From Sphingobium lactosutens (lineage in GTDB: Bacteria; Pseudomonadota; Alphaproteobacteria; Sphingomonadales; Sphingomonadaceae): DNA of 64,000 nt. The notes under the pieces were generated by a model that made no database searches, was not told the origin of the DNA, and was given only the letters and a program-made list of their open reading frames with translations. Of the stretch, positions 1 through 8,738 are shown piece by piece. The stretch's first letter is position 1; each line of letters starts with the position of its first letter. Where the stretch lies: the NCBI RefSeq assembly GCF_013393185.1, contig NZ_QJQX01000036.1, forward strand, positions 1 through 64,000, written 5' to 3'. The position numbers were made by a program, and so were the translations under genes.

Positions 1-1
1 C

Positions 2-1180
2 GAGCCGGGCCTCGACCAGCTGGTGGGCAGCAATGCGGCGGCCGGCCGCCTGACCTTCACCACCGATCTGGCAACCGGCGTCAAGGGCGCGGACGCGATC
101 TTCATCGCCGTCGGCACGCCCTCGCGCCGGGGCGATGGCCATGCCGATCTGTCCTACGTCTATGCTGCAGCGCGGGAGATCGTCGAGGCGCTCGACGGCC
201 CGGCGGTGATCGTCACCAAGTCGACCGTGCCCGTGGGCACTGGCGACGAGGTCGAGCGGATCGCCCGCGACCTGCGCCCCGATCTCGACATCCAGTGCGT
301 GTCGAACCCTGAATTCCTGCGCGAAGGCGCGGCGATCGGCGACTTCAAGCGGCCCGACCGCGTCGTCGTGGGCACCACCGGCTCGGAACGCGCGATCGCG
401 GTGATGAGCCAGGTCTACCGGCCGCTCAACCTCAACCAGGCGCCGCTCATGTTCACCGGCCGTCGCACCGCCGAGCTGATCAAATATGCCGCCAACGCCT
501 TCCTGGCGACCAAGATCACCTTCATCAACGAGATGGCCGACCTGTGCGAAGCGGTCGGCGCCGAGGTGCAGGACGTGTCGCGCGGCATCGGCCTCGACAA
601 TCGCATCGGCTCCAAATTCCTGCACGCAGGGCCGGGCTATGGCGGCTCCTGCTTCCCCAAGGACACGCTGGCGCTGGTCAAGACCGGCCAGGATCATGAC
701 GCCCCCAGCCGCATCGTCGAGACGGTGGTGCAGGTCAACGACCTGCGCAAGCGGGCCATGGGCCGCAAGATCGTCAAGGCGCTGGGCGGCGACGCCCGCG
801 GCAAGACGGTCGCGCTGCTCGGCCTCACCTTCAAGCCCAACACCGACGACATGCGCGACGCGCCCAGCATCGCCATCGTCCAGGCGCTCGAGGATGCCGG
901 CGCGAAGATCGTCGCCTATGATCCCGAAGGCATGGAGGTCGCCGCGCCGATGATGCCCGGCGTCACCATGGCGAAGGACGCCTATGAGGCCGCCAGGGAT
1001 GCCGACGCCCTCGTCCTCGTCACCGAATGGGATATCTTCCGCGCCCTCGATCTGAAGCGCCTCGCCGGTTCGATGAACGGCAACGCCCTCGTCGACCTGC
1101 GCAACATCTACCCCGTCGCCGAAGCCGCAGAGGCCGGCTTCTCCCTCTCCCGCGTCGGTGGCGCGGGTACAACTCACTAA
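2..1180 (+). CDS. ugd: UDP-glucose 6-dehydrogenase (5' end outside window)
   Basis: Oxidises UDP-glucose to UDP-glucuronate with two NAD+, a cytoplasmic step that supplies acidic sugar for surface polysaccharide. The frame is open to the left edge: codons before the first possible GTG (base 23) read EPGLDQLV, which still fits the family, so the N-terminal dinucleotide-binding motif lies outside. Visible are [11 protein letters not shown] of the NAD domain, the catalytic cysteine in [11 protein letters not shown] (Cys codon 650-652) and the C-terminal UDP-binding domain with [17 protein letters not shown]. About 390 residues remain of the usual 430-440. The gene ends 20 bp before gmd on the same strand and is probably cotranscribed with it. 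Confidence 0.95.
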   Translation, partial: EPGLDQLVGSNAAAGRLTFTTDLATGVKGADAIFIAVGTPSRRGDGHADLSYVYAAAREIVEALDGPAVIVTKSTVPVGTGDEVERIARDLRPDLDIQCVSNPEFLREGAAIGDFKRPDRVVVGTTGSERAIAVMSQVYRPLNLNQAPLMFTGRRTAELIKYAANAFLATKITFINEMADLCEAVGAEVQDVSRGIGLDNRIGSKFLHAGPGYGGSCFPKDTLALVKTGQDHDAPSRIVETVVQVNDLRKRAMGRKIVKALGGDARGKTVALLGLTFKPNTDDMRDAPSIAIVQALEDAGAKIVAYDPEGMEVAAPMMPGVTMAKDAYEAARDADALVLVTEWDIFRALDLKRLAGSMNGNALVDLRNIYPVAEAAEAGFSLSRVGGAGTTH

Positions 1181-1200
1181 CTCGGACCAGGCAAAGCTTC

Positions 1201-2235
1201 ATGAAAACAGCCATTGTAACGGGCATTTCCGGCCAGGACGGCGCGTATCTTGCCGAATTGCTGCTGGATAAGGGATATATGGTCTACGGCACCTATCGCC
1301 GGACCAGCTCGGTCAATTTCTGGCGGATCGAGGAACTTGGGATTGCAGACCACCCCAATCTGCATCTGGTCGAATATGACCTGACCGACCTGTCCACCAC
1401 CATCCGGTTGCTGCAGAAGTCGGGCGCGACCGAGGTGTATAATCTCGCCGCGCAGAGTTTTGTCGGCGTCTCCTTCGAGCAGCCGCTGACCACCGCCGAC
1501 ATCACAGGCATCGGCCCGCTCAACCTGCTGGAAGCAATCCGCATCGTCAATCCGGCGATCCGTTTCTATCAGGCCAGCACGTCCGAAATGTTCGGCAAGG
1601 TGCAGGCGATTCCGCAGAAGGAAAGCACGCCCTTCTGGCCGCGCAGTCCCTATGGCGTATCGAAGCTTTACGCCCATTGGAGCACCGTCAATCATCGCGA
1701 GAGCTACGGCATTTTCGGATGCAGCGGCATCCTGTTCAACCATGAAAGCCCGCTGCGCGGCCGCGAGTTCGTGACCCGCAAGATCACCGACAGCGTCGCG
1801 AAGATCGCGCTGGGCAAGCTGGATTGCCTGGCGCTCGGCAATATCGATGCCAAGCGCGACTGGGGCTTCGCCAAGGAATATGTCGAGGGCATGTGGCGGA
1901 TGCTGCAGGCTGACGAACCCGATACCTATGTGCTGGCGACCAACCGCACCGAAACCGTCCGCGATTTCGTGCGCCTGGCGTTCAAGTCTACCGGCGTCGA
2001 CATCGAGTTTTCCGGCGAAGGCGAACAGGAAGTCGGCATCGACGCCGCATCCGGCAAGACGCTGATGCGGATCGATCCGCGCTTCTATCGCCCCGCGGAA
2101 GTCGAACTGCTGATCGGCGACGCTAGCTATGCCAAGGAAAAGCTGGGCTGGGAGCCAAAGACGACGCTTGAGCAATTGTGCGACATGATGGTGCAGGCCG
2201 ACCTTCGCCGCAACGAGGCAGGCGCGAGCTTCTGA
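1201..2235 (+). CDS. gmd: GDP-mannose 4,6-dehydratase
   Basis: Converts GDP-D-mannose to GDP-4-keto-6-deoxy-D-mannose, the first committed step to GDP-rhamnose or GDP-fucose. The ATG at 1201 gives [20 protein letters not shown], with the NADP-binding GxxGxxG at the very N-terminus. An upstream extension of this frame runs into ugd and is not believable. The SDR/GDP-mannose dehydratase features are the [11 protein letters not shown] loop and the catalytic YxxxK in [12 protein letters not shown]. At 344 residues it is full length. It sits between ugd and a GDP-keto-sugar reductase, which gives its product an immediate consumer. Confidence 0.95.
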   Translation: MKTAIVTGISGQDGAYLAELLLDKGYMVYGTYRRTSSVNFWRIEELGIADHPNLHLVEYDLTDLSTTIRLLQKSGATEVYNLAAQSFVGVSFEQPLTTADITGIGPLNLLEAIRIVNPAIRFYQASTSEMFGKVQAIPQKESTPFWPRSPYGVSKLYAHWSTVNHRESYGIFGCSGILFNHESPLRGREFVTRKITDSVAKIALGKLDCLALGNIDAKRDWGFAKEYVEGMWRMLQADEPDTYVLATNRTETVRDFVRLAFKSTGVDIEFSGEGEQEVGIDAASGKTLMRIDPRFYRPAEVELLIGDASYAKEKLGWEPKTTLEQLCDMMVQADLRRNEAGASF

Positions 2236-2249
2236 CCGGAGGACGGGCG

Positions 2250-3149
2250 ATGAGCACGACCCTGATAACCGGTGCGGCGGGGTTTACAGGCCGCTACCTC
2301 GCCCGCCGGCTTGCCGAGCAAGGCCATCGCCTATGCGGCCTTTTCCGGGAACCGCCGCAGGATCGGATCGAAGGCATGGCGGAAAGCCATGTCTGCGATC
2401 TGGCTGACGGCCCCGGACTTCGCGCGGTGCTGGATGCGGTGCAACCCGATCATGTCGTCCATCTGGCGGCGATCGCCTTTGTCGCCCATGGCGATATCGG
2501 CGAGATGTATCGGACCAATGTCATCGGCACCCGCACCCTGCTGGGGGCGCTGGAGATGATGGATCGCAAACCACGCTCCGTGCTGGTCGCAAGCAGCGCC
2601 AATATTTATGGCAATGGGCGCGATGGCATGCTGGACGAAAGCATGCCCCCCGCGCCTGCCAATGATTATGGCGTCACGAAGGTCGCAGGCGAACTGATCA
2701 GCGGCCTGGCGACGGCACGCCTGCCGATCATCGTCACCCGACCGTTCAACTATACCGGCGTTGGCCAGTCGAAGAGTTTCCTGATCCCGAAGATCGTCGA
2801 CCATGTCCGTCAACGGGCGCCCGAGATCGAACTGGGCAATCTGGATGTGGCGCGCGACTTTTCGGACGTGCGCATGGTCGTGGACACCTATGCCCGGCTG
2901 CTGGAAACACCCGCCGCCATTGGCGGTACATTCAACGTCTGCTCCGGTCGCGCGACAAGCCTGCATGCCGTCCTCGACGCCGTTCGTCGCATTTCCGGCC
3001 ATGATTTTGCCGTGCGGGTCAATCCCGCCTTCGTCCGCGCCGACGAGGTCAAATCGCTGTGCGGCAATGCCGCCCGGATCGAATCCGTGATCGGACCGCT
3101 CAGGCATGTACCGCTTGACGATACGCTCACCTGGATGCTGACGGCATGA
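2250..3149 (+). CDS. rmd: GDP-4-keto-6-deoxy-D-mannose reductase (NAD-dependent epimerase/dehydratase family)
   Basis: Likely reduces the Gmd product to GDP-D-rhamnose. The ATG at 2250 follows a GGAGG site and gives MSTTLITGAAGFTGRYLARR with the NAD(P)-binding GxxGxxG. YxxxK is in NDYGVTKVAGEL, and the RPFNYTGVGQ and LGNLDVARDFSDVRM segments are typical of the Rmd group rather than of epimerising fucose synthases. Length is 299 residues, usual for Rmd. It starts 14 bp after gmd. The choice of D-rhamnose over another 4-keto-reduced 6-deoxy sugar is inferred from family resemblance. Confidence 0.85.
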   Translation: MSTTLITGAAGFTGRYLARRLAEQGHRLCGLFREPPQDRIEGMAESHVCDLADGPGLRAVLDAVQPDHVVHLAAIAFVAHGDIGEMYRTNVIGTRTLLGALEMMDRKPRSVLVASSANIYGNGRDGMLDESMPPAPANDYGVTKVAGELISGLATARLPIIVTRPFNYTGVGQSKSFLIPKIVDHVRQRAPEIELGNLDVARDFSDVRMVVDTYARLLETPAAIGGTFNVCSGRATSLHAVLDAVRRISGHDFAVRVNPAFVRADEVKSLCGNAARIESVIGPLRHVPLDDTLTWMLTA

Positions 3150-3161
3150 GGTGACAGTATT

Positions 3162-3244
3162 GCAGCCGGTCGATATTAGTCTTGCAACCGGCTGCGGCCT
3201 ATTGTTTGAAATGGTGGCATCTGAACAGTTTGCGCCGGGATGCC
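3162..3244. other. Two inverted repeats in the rmd-wza gap
   Basis: The 125-bp gap before the wza-like gene contains two inverted repeats, each with a 16-nt spacer. The first is a perfect 9-bp pair, GCAGCCGGT (3162-3170) and ACCGGCTGC (3187-3195). The second is a 6-bp pair, GGCATC (3217-3222) and GATGCC (3239-3244). Neither is followed by a T run. The first may end or attenuate the ugd-gmd-rmd message, or either could bind a regulator. Confidence 0.4.
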
Positions 3245-3274
3245 AAATTCAGCCCCGGGGCACTAGGAGACTTC

Positions 3275-4450
3275 ATGAATAGCTTGTTGCATCGTCGGAT
3301 CGGCACCCGTCTTCCTCGCCTGTGCCTGACCGCCGCGCTGCTGACGACAGCAGCCTGCACCTCGGTCGGGCCGAGCACGCAGAGGGTCGCGAATGCCGGC
3401 GAGAGCCGCAACGTCTCCATCCGCGGCATCCAGGTGATCCGCCTGGATGAACAGATGCTGGCGGCACGCCCCCGCGCCACGACGATCGACTTCGCAACGG
3501 CGCTGGGCCATGTGAATGCGGTCGGGGAAACGGTGGGCCAGGGCGATGTGCTGGAAGTCACCATCTGGGAAGCGCCGCCGGCGGTTCTGTTCAGTTCGGC
3601 TCCCGCCGTCAGTTCGGTCGATACCAGCCGCGCGACGGCATTGCCGCAATTCATCGTCGGCGAATCCGGCAGCATTTCGGTACCCTTTGCCGGGCTGGTC
3701 CCTGTCAGGGGCCGGCGACTGGACGAAATCGAGCGGGATATCACCGCGCGCCTGCGGGGCAAGGCCCATTTGCCGCAGGTTGCGGTACGCCTGCTCCGCA
3801 ACCTGAGCGCCAATATCTCTGTCGTCGGCGAAGTGACGGCCAGCACCCGGATGCCGTTGACGCCCAAGGGCGAACGGGTTCTCGATGCGATCGCCGCGGC
3901 CGGAGGCACCAAGGCGCCATCGGACAAGGTGACAATCCAGGTCAGCCGGGATGGACAAGTCTACGCCATGCCCATGGCAGCCGTGATCAGCGACCCCAAT
4001 CAGAATGTCGTATTGAAGCAGGGCGATGTAGTGACCGCCCTCTTCCAGCCTTACAGCTTCACCGCGCTGGGCGCAGCGGGCAAGAATGAAGAGGTCAATT
4101 TCGAAGCGACCGGCATCACCCTTGCCCAGGCGATGGGACGCATGGGCGGGTTGCAGGATGGCCGGGCCGACGCCAAGGGCGTATTCCTGTTCCGCTGGGA
4201 AGACCCGGCGCTGGTTCCGGACCGCGGCGCGGATGTCGCGCCGGGACCGGATGGCCGGATACCGGTCATCTATCGTGTCGACATGAAGGATCCGACCACC
4301 TATTTTGCGATGCAGCATTTCGCGGTGCGCAACAAGGACGTGCTCTACATATCCAACAACCCCGTCGCCGAGGTCCAGCGCATCATCGGCCTGTTCGCGT
4401 CCACCGTGCTGCCGCTGGTCGCGATCGACAATGCTGTAAGCACCAATTGA
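3275..4450 (+). CDS. wza: Polysaccharide export outer-membrane lipoprotein (Wza/KpsD family)
   Basis: Probably forms the outer-membrane channel that exports capsule or exopolysaccharide. The ATG at 3275 is preceded by AGGAG at the right distance and opens a lipoprotein signal, MNSLLHRRIGTRLPRLCLT followed by the lipobox LTTAACTS. The in-frame ORF begins earlier, but that extension would bury the signal. The poly-export domain starts near residue 90 (GQGDVLEVTIWEAPP) and is followed by SLBB-type repeats (SVVGEVTAS). The C-terminal LFASTVLPLVAIDNAVSTN is the usual tail. Length is 391 residues. Other export components (inner-membrane copolymerase, kinase, flippase) are not in the window. Confidence 0.85.
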   Translation: MNSLLHRRIGTRLPRLCLTAALLTTAACTSVGPSTQRVANAGESRNVSIRGIQVIRLDEQMLAARPRATTIDFATALGHVNAVGETVGQGDVLEVTIWEAPPAVLFSSAPAVSSVDTSRATALPQFIVGESGSISVPFAGLVPVRGRRLDEIERDITARLRGKAHLPQVAVRLLRNLSANISVVGEVTASTRMPLTPKGERVLDAIAAAGGTKAPSDKVTIQVSRDGQVYAMPMAAVISDPNQNVVLKQGDVVTALFQPYSFTALGAAGKNEEVNFEATGITLAQAMGRMGGLQDGRADAKGVFLFRWEDPALVPDRGADVAPGPDGRIPVIYRVDMKDPTTYFAMQHFAVRNKDVLYISNNPVAEVQRIIGLFASTVLPLVAIDNAVSTN

Positions 4451-4457
4451 TGCGGGC

Positions 4458-5288
4458 ATGAAACGCAGCGTACCGGCCAGTAGCATGCAGCGATTGCAAC
4501 CGCGCCTTGTGGAAAAGCCCTGGGGTCGTTCCGCCCTGCCTGCCATATTCGGCGCGGGCGGCGCGGTACCGATCGGCGAGATCTGGTTCGAGAGCGCAGC
4601 GGAAAAGCAGCTGCCGCTACTGGTCAAATATATCTTCACCAGCGACCGGCTGTCGATTCAGGTTCATCCCGACGATACGACAGCGCAGGCGGCCGGGTTG
4701 CCGTTCGGCAAGGAAGAAATCTGGTATATCCTTGATTGCGAGCCGGGTGCGACGCTGGGTATCGGCCTAAAACAGCCGATGACGCCCCAGGCCTTCCGCG
4801 CGGCGGCGCTCGACGGGTCGATCGAAGAGATGATCGATTGGAAACCGGTGAAGCCCGGCGATTGCTATTTCATCCCGGCCGGCACCGTTCACGCCATCGG
4901 CGCGGGGATCGTGCTGGCAGAGATTCAGCAGAATGCGGATGTGACCTATCGCCTTTACGATTATGGGCGACCGCGTGAACTGCATCTGGATCAGGGGCTG
5001 GCGGTCAGCATCCTTGAACCTTATCGACGACCCGCCGTCCATGCGCCGCTCGGAACGCAGGACGCCATCCTCACGCCTGCCGACGCCCCCTTCCGCCTGA
5101 CCTTGCACCAATGGGACGCAGGCGTCGTTGCACTGCCGGCAGCCGAGCAGATCTGGTTCACGCCGCTGGACGGCCATGGCGCCATCGATGGTGCGAGCTG
5201 GACCAAGGGCGATTGTTGGCTGCTCGATGGCGGATGCCGGCTGGAAGCTATGGCGCCCACATCCGCGCTGATCGCCACTCTGGCCTGA
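4458..5288 (+). CDS. manA: Mannose-6-phosphate isomerase, class I
   Basis: Interconverts fructose-6-phosphate and mannose-6-phosphate, feeding GDP-mannose for Gmd. Zinc-ligand motifs of the cupin-type class I enzyme are visible: SIQVHPDD, KEEIWYI and IPAGTVHAIG. At 276 residues it is the short form. The annotated ATG is 8 bp after the wza-like stop. A second in-frame ATG at 4485 (MQRLQPRLVEKPWG) matches the family N-terminus more tightly, and either could be used. It converges on manC, leaving about 140 bp with no feature I recognise. Confidence 0.9.
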   Translation: MKRSVPASSMQRLQPRLVEKPWGRSALPAIFGAGGAVPIGEIWFESAAEKQLPLLVKYIFTSDRLSIQVHPDDTTAQAAGLPFGKEEIWYILDCEPGATLGIGLKQPMTPQAFRAAALDGSIEEMIDWKPVKPGDCYFIPAGTVHAIGAGIVLAEIQQNADVTYRLYDYGRPRELHLDQGLAVSILEPYRRPAVHAPLGTQDAILTPADAPFRLTLHQWDAGVVALPAAEQIWFTPLDGHGAIDGASWTKGDCWLLDGGCRLEAMAPTSALIATLA

Positions 5289-5429
5289 CGATAGCGCATC
5301 CTGCACAGAGGCATGTTCAGGCGCTGAAGTTGCAGCCGGCCCGATTGAACCAGTACCACTCCAGCATCGGCCACGGTCCGCTTTGCCTATCATCGGCCGT
5401 ATCGCCGACTGCAGGACGCGCCTGACGGA

Positions 5430-6485
5430 TCAGCCGAGCGCGCCGGCCTTCATTTTCTCCGCCACGGCCTTCACGTCCTGGGACCGGTCGCGCGGCATGA
5501 CAAGCACGCCCTTGGCCGTCGATACGACCACCGAGTCGCGCAAGCCGATCGTGGCGACCGGCGGACCGCCATCGACATAGATGAGATTGCCCGCGCCATC
5601 GACGCTGACAGACCCGCCCTTCGTCGTATTGCCATCACCATCCCGCTCGCGGATCGACCAGAGCGCGTCCCAGGATCCGACATCGGACCAGCCCATGTCG
5701 ACCGGCACCACGGCGGCGCGATCGGTCTTCTCCATCACGCCGACGTCGATCGACACGTCAGGGCTGGCGCCGAATGCCGCGCTGTCGGGGAGAATGAAGC
5801 CATCCTCTTCGCGTGCTTCGGCCATGGCGCGCGCAGCCGCAGCCGCCACCTCCGGTGCATGCCTCTCCATCTGATCGAGCAAGGCACCCGCGCTGAACAG
5901 GAAGATGCCGCCATTCCAATAATGGCTGCCCCCCGCCAGATAGGCTTCGGCCTGGGCGCGCGGCGGCTTTTCGACAAATTGCGCAACCGCATGGACTGCG
6001 CCATCTGCGTCGATCGGGCCGCCCTTGGCGATATAGCCATAGCCCGTTTCGGGATAATGGGGCTGGATGCCGAAGGTCACGAGCCGCCCGTCGCGCGCAG
6101 CCGGTACCGCGGCCGCAATCGCGGCATGAAAGGCGGGCACGTCCGCGATGACATGGTCCGAGGGCATGACCAGCATCAGGGCATCGCGGTCCCGCGCCGC
6201 AATCCAGCAGGCCGCAAGGGCGATGGCGGGGGCGGTATTCCGTCCCATCGGTTCCAGGATGACGGCTGCGGGCACATGATCCAGTGCAGCCACCTGTTCC
6301 CGCACCAATTCACCATGACCGGCGTTCGACACGACCAGCGCCGGTTCAAAATTCTTGACGCCCAGGGTGCGCAACAATGTTTCCTGCATCATGGACCGGT
6401 CGGTCACGAGAGGAATGAACTGCTTGGGGCATTCCGGCCGCGAAAGGGGCCAGAGGCGCGTGCCGGAACCGCCCGACAAAATCAC
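5430..6485 (-). CDS. manC: Mannose-1-phosphate guanylyltransferase, start uncertain
   Basis: Makes GDP-mannose from mannose-1-phosphate and GTP. The signature VILSGGSGTRLWPLSR stands at the extreme N-terminus, followed by FIPLVTDRSMMQETLLR, LEPMGRNTAPAIALAA and the FVEKPPRAQAEAYL segment. It is a roughly 350-residue single-domain enzyme without the fused isomerase domain of longer ManC proteins. The only canonical start is GTG at 6485, which would begin inside the first beta strand (VILSGG). No ATG, GTG or TTG lies between it and the upstream stop at 6537-6539. The codons in between still read as a plausible N-terminus (ISPHAPVYP). See the findings. Confidence 0.88.
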   Translation of the reverse strand: MILSGGSGTRLWPLSRPECPKQFIPLVTDRSMMQETLLRTLGVKNFEPALVVSNAGHGELVREQVAALDHVPAAVILEPMGRNTAPAIALAACWIAARDRDALMLVMPSDHVIADVPAFHAAIAAAVPAARDGRLVTFGIQPHYPETGYGYIAKGGPIDADGAVHAVAQFVEKPPRAQAEAYLAGGSHYWNGGIFLFSAGALLDQMERHAPEVAAAAARAMAEAREEDGFILPDSAAFGASPDVSIDVGVMEKTDRAAVVPVDMGWSDVGSWDALWSIRERDGDGNTTKGGSVSVDGAGNLIYVDGGPPVATIGLRDSVVVSTAKGVLVMPRDRSQDVKAVAEKMKAGALG

Positions 6486-6661
6486 CGGATAGACGGGCGC
6501 ATGAGGAGAGATGGCAGAAATGGCTAATCGTCCCTGTTAGTTCGCTAAGGCAGATCGATACATGATGCGACCAGCAAGTCGAGGCAGCATGTCGGGCGGC
6601 CCATTTGCGCCCTGTCTATTCGGGCAAATCAACCGATGCAATGCGGTGCAGCACACCACCA

Positions 6662-6697
6662 TCCTTTTTGTGCGTTTTGCAAGATCGACAAAAAGGA
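6662..6697. promoter_or_regulatory. Perfect 10-bp inverted repeat between manC and the TSUP permease
   Basis: TCCTTTTTGT (6662-6671) and ACAAAAAGGA (6688-6697) are exact reverse complements with a 16-nt spacer. The site lies in the 291-bp divergent gap between manC and the permease, about 80 bp before the permease ATG. It may be an operator or a stem-loop in the permease leader. The rest of the gap shows nothing I can name. Confidence 0.4.
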
Positions 6698-6776
6698 CTG
6701 TTCGCCGCGGGTCGCTGCGGATATGCCCCCCTGCGAGCAATCGTCCGATCCGGGCATTGCGGACCCGGGGGTGTGA

Positions 6777-7568
6777 ATGGATTGGTTGCATGCGGTCGCC
6801 GGACTGTTCGTCGGCGTCATGGTGGGCATGACCGGCGTGGGTGGCGGATCGCTGATGGCTCCGATCCTGATCCTGCTGTTCGGCGTTTCGCCGACCACCG
6901 CAGTCGGCACTGACCTATGGTTCGCGGCGATTACCAAGTCCGTGGGCGGCTTCGTGCATCATCGCCATGGCGGTACGCATGGCGGCCCTGACTATGAGGT
7001 CATCCGCCGCCTCTGCATGGGTAGCCTGCCCGCCGCCATCATCGTGCTGATCCTGCTGTCCCAGATCGACGCGCATCAGATCAAAAGCGGCCTCATCATG
7101 ACGGCGCTGGGCGTGGTCCTGATCCTGACTGCGTTCGCAACCCTTTTCCGCAGTCGCTTCCATCACTGGGCCGTTCATGCCCGCACCGATACGGCGAGCA
7201 ATTTCCTGCGCTACCAGGCCGGCCTCACCGTGGCGGCCGGGGCGCTGCTGGGGGTGATGGTGACATTGACCTCGGTCGGGGCCGGGGCACTGGGCGCGAC
7301 GCTGCTGCTGGCGCTCTACCCCTTGCGCATGCGGCTGCAGCGGCTGATCGCGACCGACATCGTCCACGCCGTGCCGCTGACGCTGGTGGCAGGCATGGGG
7401 CATTTGTGGATCGGCAATTTCAACCTGATGCTGCTGCTCAATCTGCTCATCGGCTCCATCCCCGGCATCATTCTGGGATCGATGCTGGCATCGAAAGTGC
7501 CGGAACGCGTGTTGCAGCCCCTGCTCGCTGTGGTCCTGCTCGTCGCGGGGTGGCGCCTGATCGGCTGA
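6777..7568 (+). CDS. Sulfite exporter TauE/SafE (TSUP) family permease
   Basis: Integral inner-membrane protein with about eight hydrophobic segments. The family signature is at the start (LFVGVMVGMTGVGGGSLMAPIL) and again mid-protein (GVMVTLTSVGAGALGATLLL), the internal repeat characteristic of TSUP carriers. Length is 263 residues. It lies directly before cysD, so sulfate uptake or export of sulfite or another sulfur anion is the likely role. Substrate and direction cannot be read from the sequence. A histidine-rich cytoplasmic loop (FVHHRHGGTHGG) follows the first repeat. Confidence 0.85.
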   Translation: MDWLHAVAGLFVGVMVGMTGVGGGSLMAPILILLFGVSPTTAVGTDLWFAAITKSVGGFVHHRHGGTHGGPDYEVIRRLCMGSLPAAIIVLILLSQIDAHQIKSGLIMTALGVVLILTAFATLFRSRFHHWAVHARTDTASNFLRYQAGLTVAAGALLGVMVTLTSVGAGALGATLLLALYPLRMRLQRLIATDIVHAVPLTLVAGMGHLWIGNFNLMLLLNLLIGSIPGIILGSMLASKVPERVLQPLLAVVLLVAGWRLIG

Positions 7569-7623
7569 CTCGGCGATCAAGGCGTATCGTCGAGCAAGCC
7601 TGTTTCATGGGACAAATGAGACC

Positions 7624-7639
7624 CCTCCCATATGGGAGG
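7624..7639. promoter_or_regulatory. 16-bp perfect palindrome upstream of cysD
   Basis: CCTCCCATATGGGAGG is a perfect palindrome located 58 bp before the cysD start. It may be an operator for sulfur control, or a short member of the CCCCTCC...GGAGGGG hairpin family also seen near 47.9 and 56.5 kb. Confidence 0.4.
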
Positions 7640-7697
7640 TTCCATTCAAATTGCTTGCTGCCATGAGTCTGCGCACAGAAATTGCGAGGATAGTTTG

Positions 7698-8606
7698 GTG
7701 GACGCAAAGACTCTGACCCATTTGGAGCGACTCGAAGCCGAGAGCATCCACATCCTTCGGGAAGTGGTGTCGGAAGCGGAGAAGCCGGTGATGCTTTACT
7801 CGGTGGGCAAGGACAGCGCGGTGATGCTGCATCTGGCGCGCAAGGCCTTCTATCCCTCGCCGCCGCCCTTCCCGCTGCTGCATGTCGATACGACCTGGAA
7901 ATTCCAGGCGATGTACGAACTGCGCGACCGCATGGCGCAGGAGTCGGGCATGGAGTTGCTGGTCTATCAGAACCCCGAAGCGGCCGAGCGGGGGATCAAC
8001 CCGTTCGACCATGGCCCGTTGCACACCGACATGTGGAAGACCGAAGGGCTGAAGCAGGCGCTCAACCTCTATGGTTTCGATGCGGCCTTCGGCGGGGCGC
8101 GCCGCGACGAGGAAAAGAGCCGGGCGAAGGAGCGCATCTTCTCCTTCCGAACCGCATCGCACGGCTGGGATCCCAAGAACCAGCGGCCGGAACTGTGGAA
8201 CCTCTACAACGCCAGGAAGAATAAGGGCGAGAGCATCCGCGTCTTCCCGATCAGCAACTGGACCGAGCTGGATATCTGGCAATATATCCACCTCAACGAC
8301 GTGCCGATCGTCCCGCTCTACTTCGCGGACCAGCGCCCGACCGTGGAGCGCGACGGCATGCTGTTGATGGTCGATGACGACCGCTTTCCGCTCAAGCCCG
8401 GCGAGGAGCCGGTGATGCGCTCGATCCGGTTCCGCACGCTCGGCTGCTACCCGCTGACCGGCGCGGTCGAGAGCGAGGCCAAGACGCTGCGGGAGGTGAT
8501 CCAGGAAACGCTGCTCACCACCACGTCGGAGCGCCAAGGCCGCGCCATCGACAAGGATGCGGGCGGCGCCGGCATGGAGAAGAAGAAGCAGGAAGGGTAT
8601 TTTTGA
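7698..8606 (+). CDS. cysD: Sulfate adenylyltransferase subunit 2
   Basis: Small subunit of ATP sulfurylase. It forms adenosine 5'-phosphosulfate from ATP and sulfate together with CysN. The PP-loop is [14 protein letters not shown], and [17 protein letters not shown] and [10 protein letters not shown] are family signatures. I place the start at GTG 7698 ([20 protein letters not shown]), which follows GAGGA by 7 nt and gives 302 residues, the usual CysD length. The longer frame from 7632 runs through the palindrome and lacks similarity. A TTG directly before it is the other candidate. Confidence 0.95.
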   Translation: MDAKTLTHLERLEAESIHILREVVSEAEKPVMLYSVGKDSAVMLHLARKAFYPSPPPFPLLHVDTTWKFQAMYELRDRMAQESGMELLVYQNPEAAERGINPFDHGPLHTDMWKTEGLKQALNLYGFDAAFGGARRDEEKSRAKERIFSFRTASHGWDPKNQRPELWNLYNARKNKGESIRVFPISNWTELDIWQYIHLNDVPIVPLYFADQRPTVERDGMLLMVDDDRFPLKPGEEPVMRSIRFRTLGCYPLTGAVESEAKTLREVIQETLLTTTSERQGRAIDKDAGGAGMEKKKQEGYF

Positions 8607-8639
8607 CGCGTCACGTCATCCGCGCAGCGGGTGACGAAG

Positions 8640-8728
8640 CGTCAACTCCGGCGAAAGCCGGGGCCTCGTGCCTCCGGGCTGAACCTCTCCCCAGATCAAC
8701 GTATTCCCCGCTTTCGCCGGGATGACGG
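8640..8728. repeat. Palindromic repeat, family A (CCGGCGAAAGCCGG variant)
   Basis: Two inverted arms, CTCCGGCGAAAGCCGGGG near 8646 and CCGCTTTCGCCGGGATGACGG near 8709, bracket about 45 bp between cysD and cysNC. The same architecture (GTCA...CCAGC-GAA-GCTGG...TGACG) recurs at 22.6, 46.0, 51.0 and 51.9 kb. Here it interrupts an operon and could fold in the cysD-cysNC transcript. Confidence 0.65.
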
Positions 8729-8738
8729 GACAGACAAC

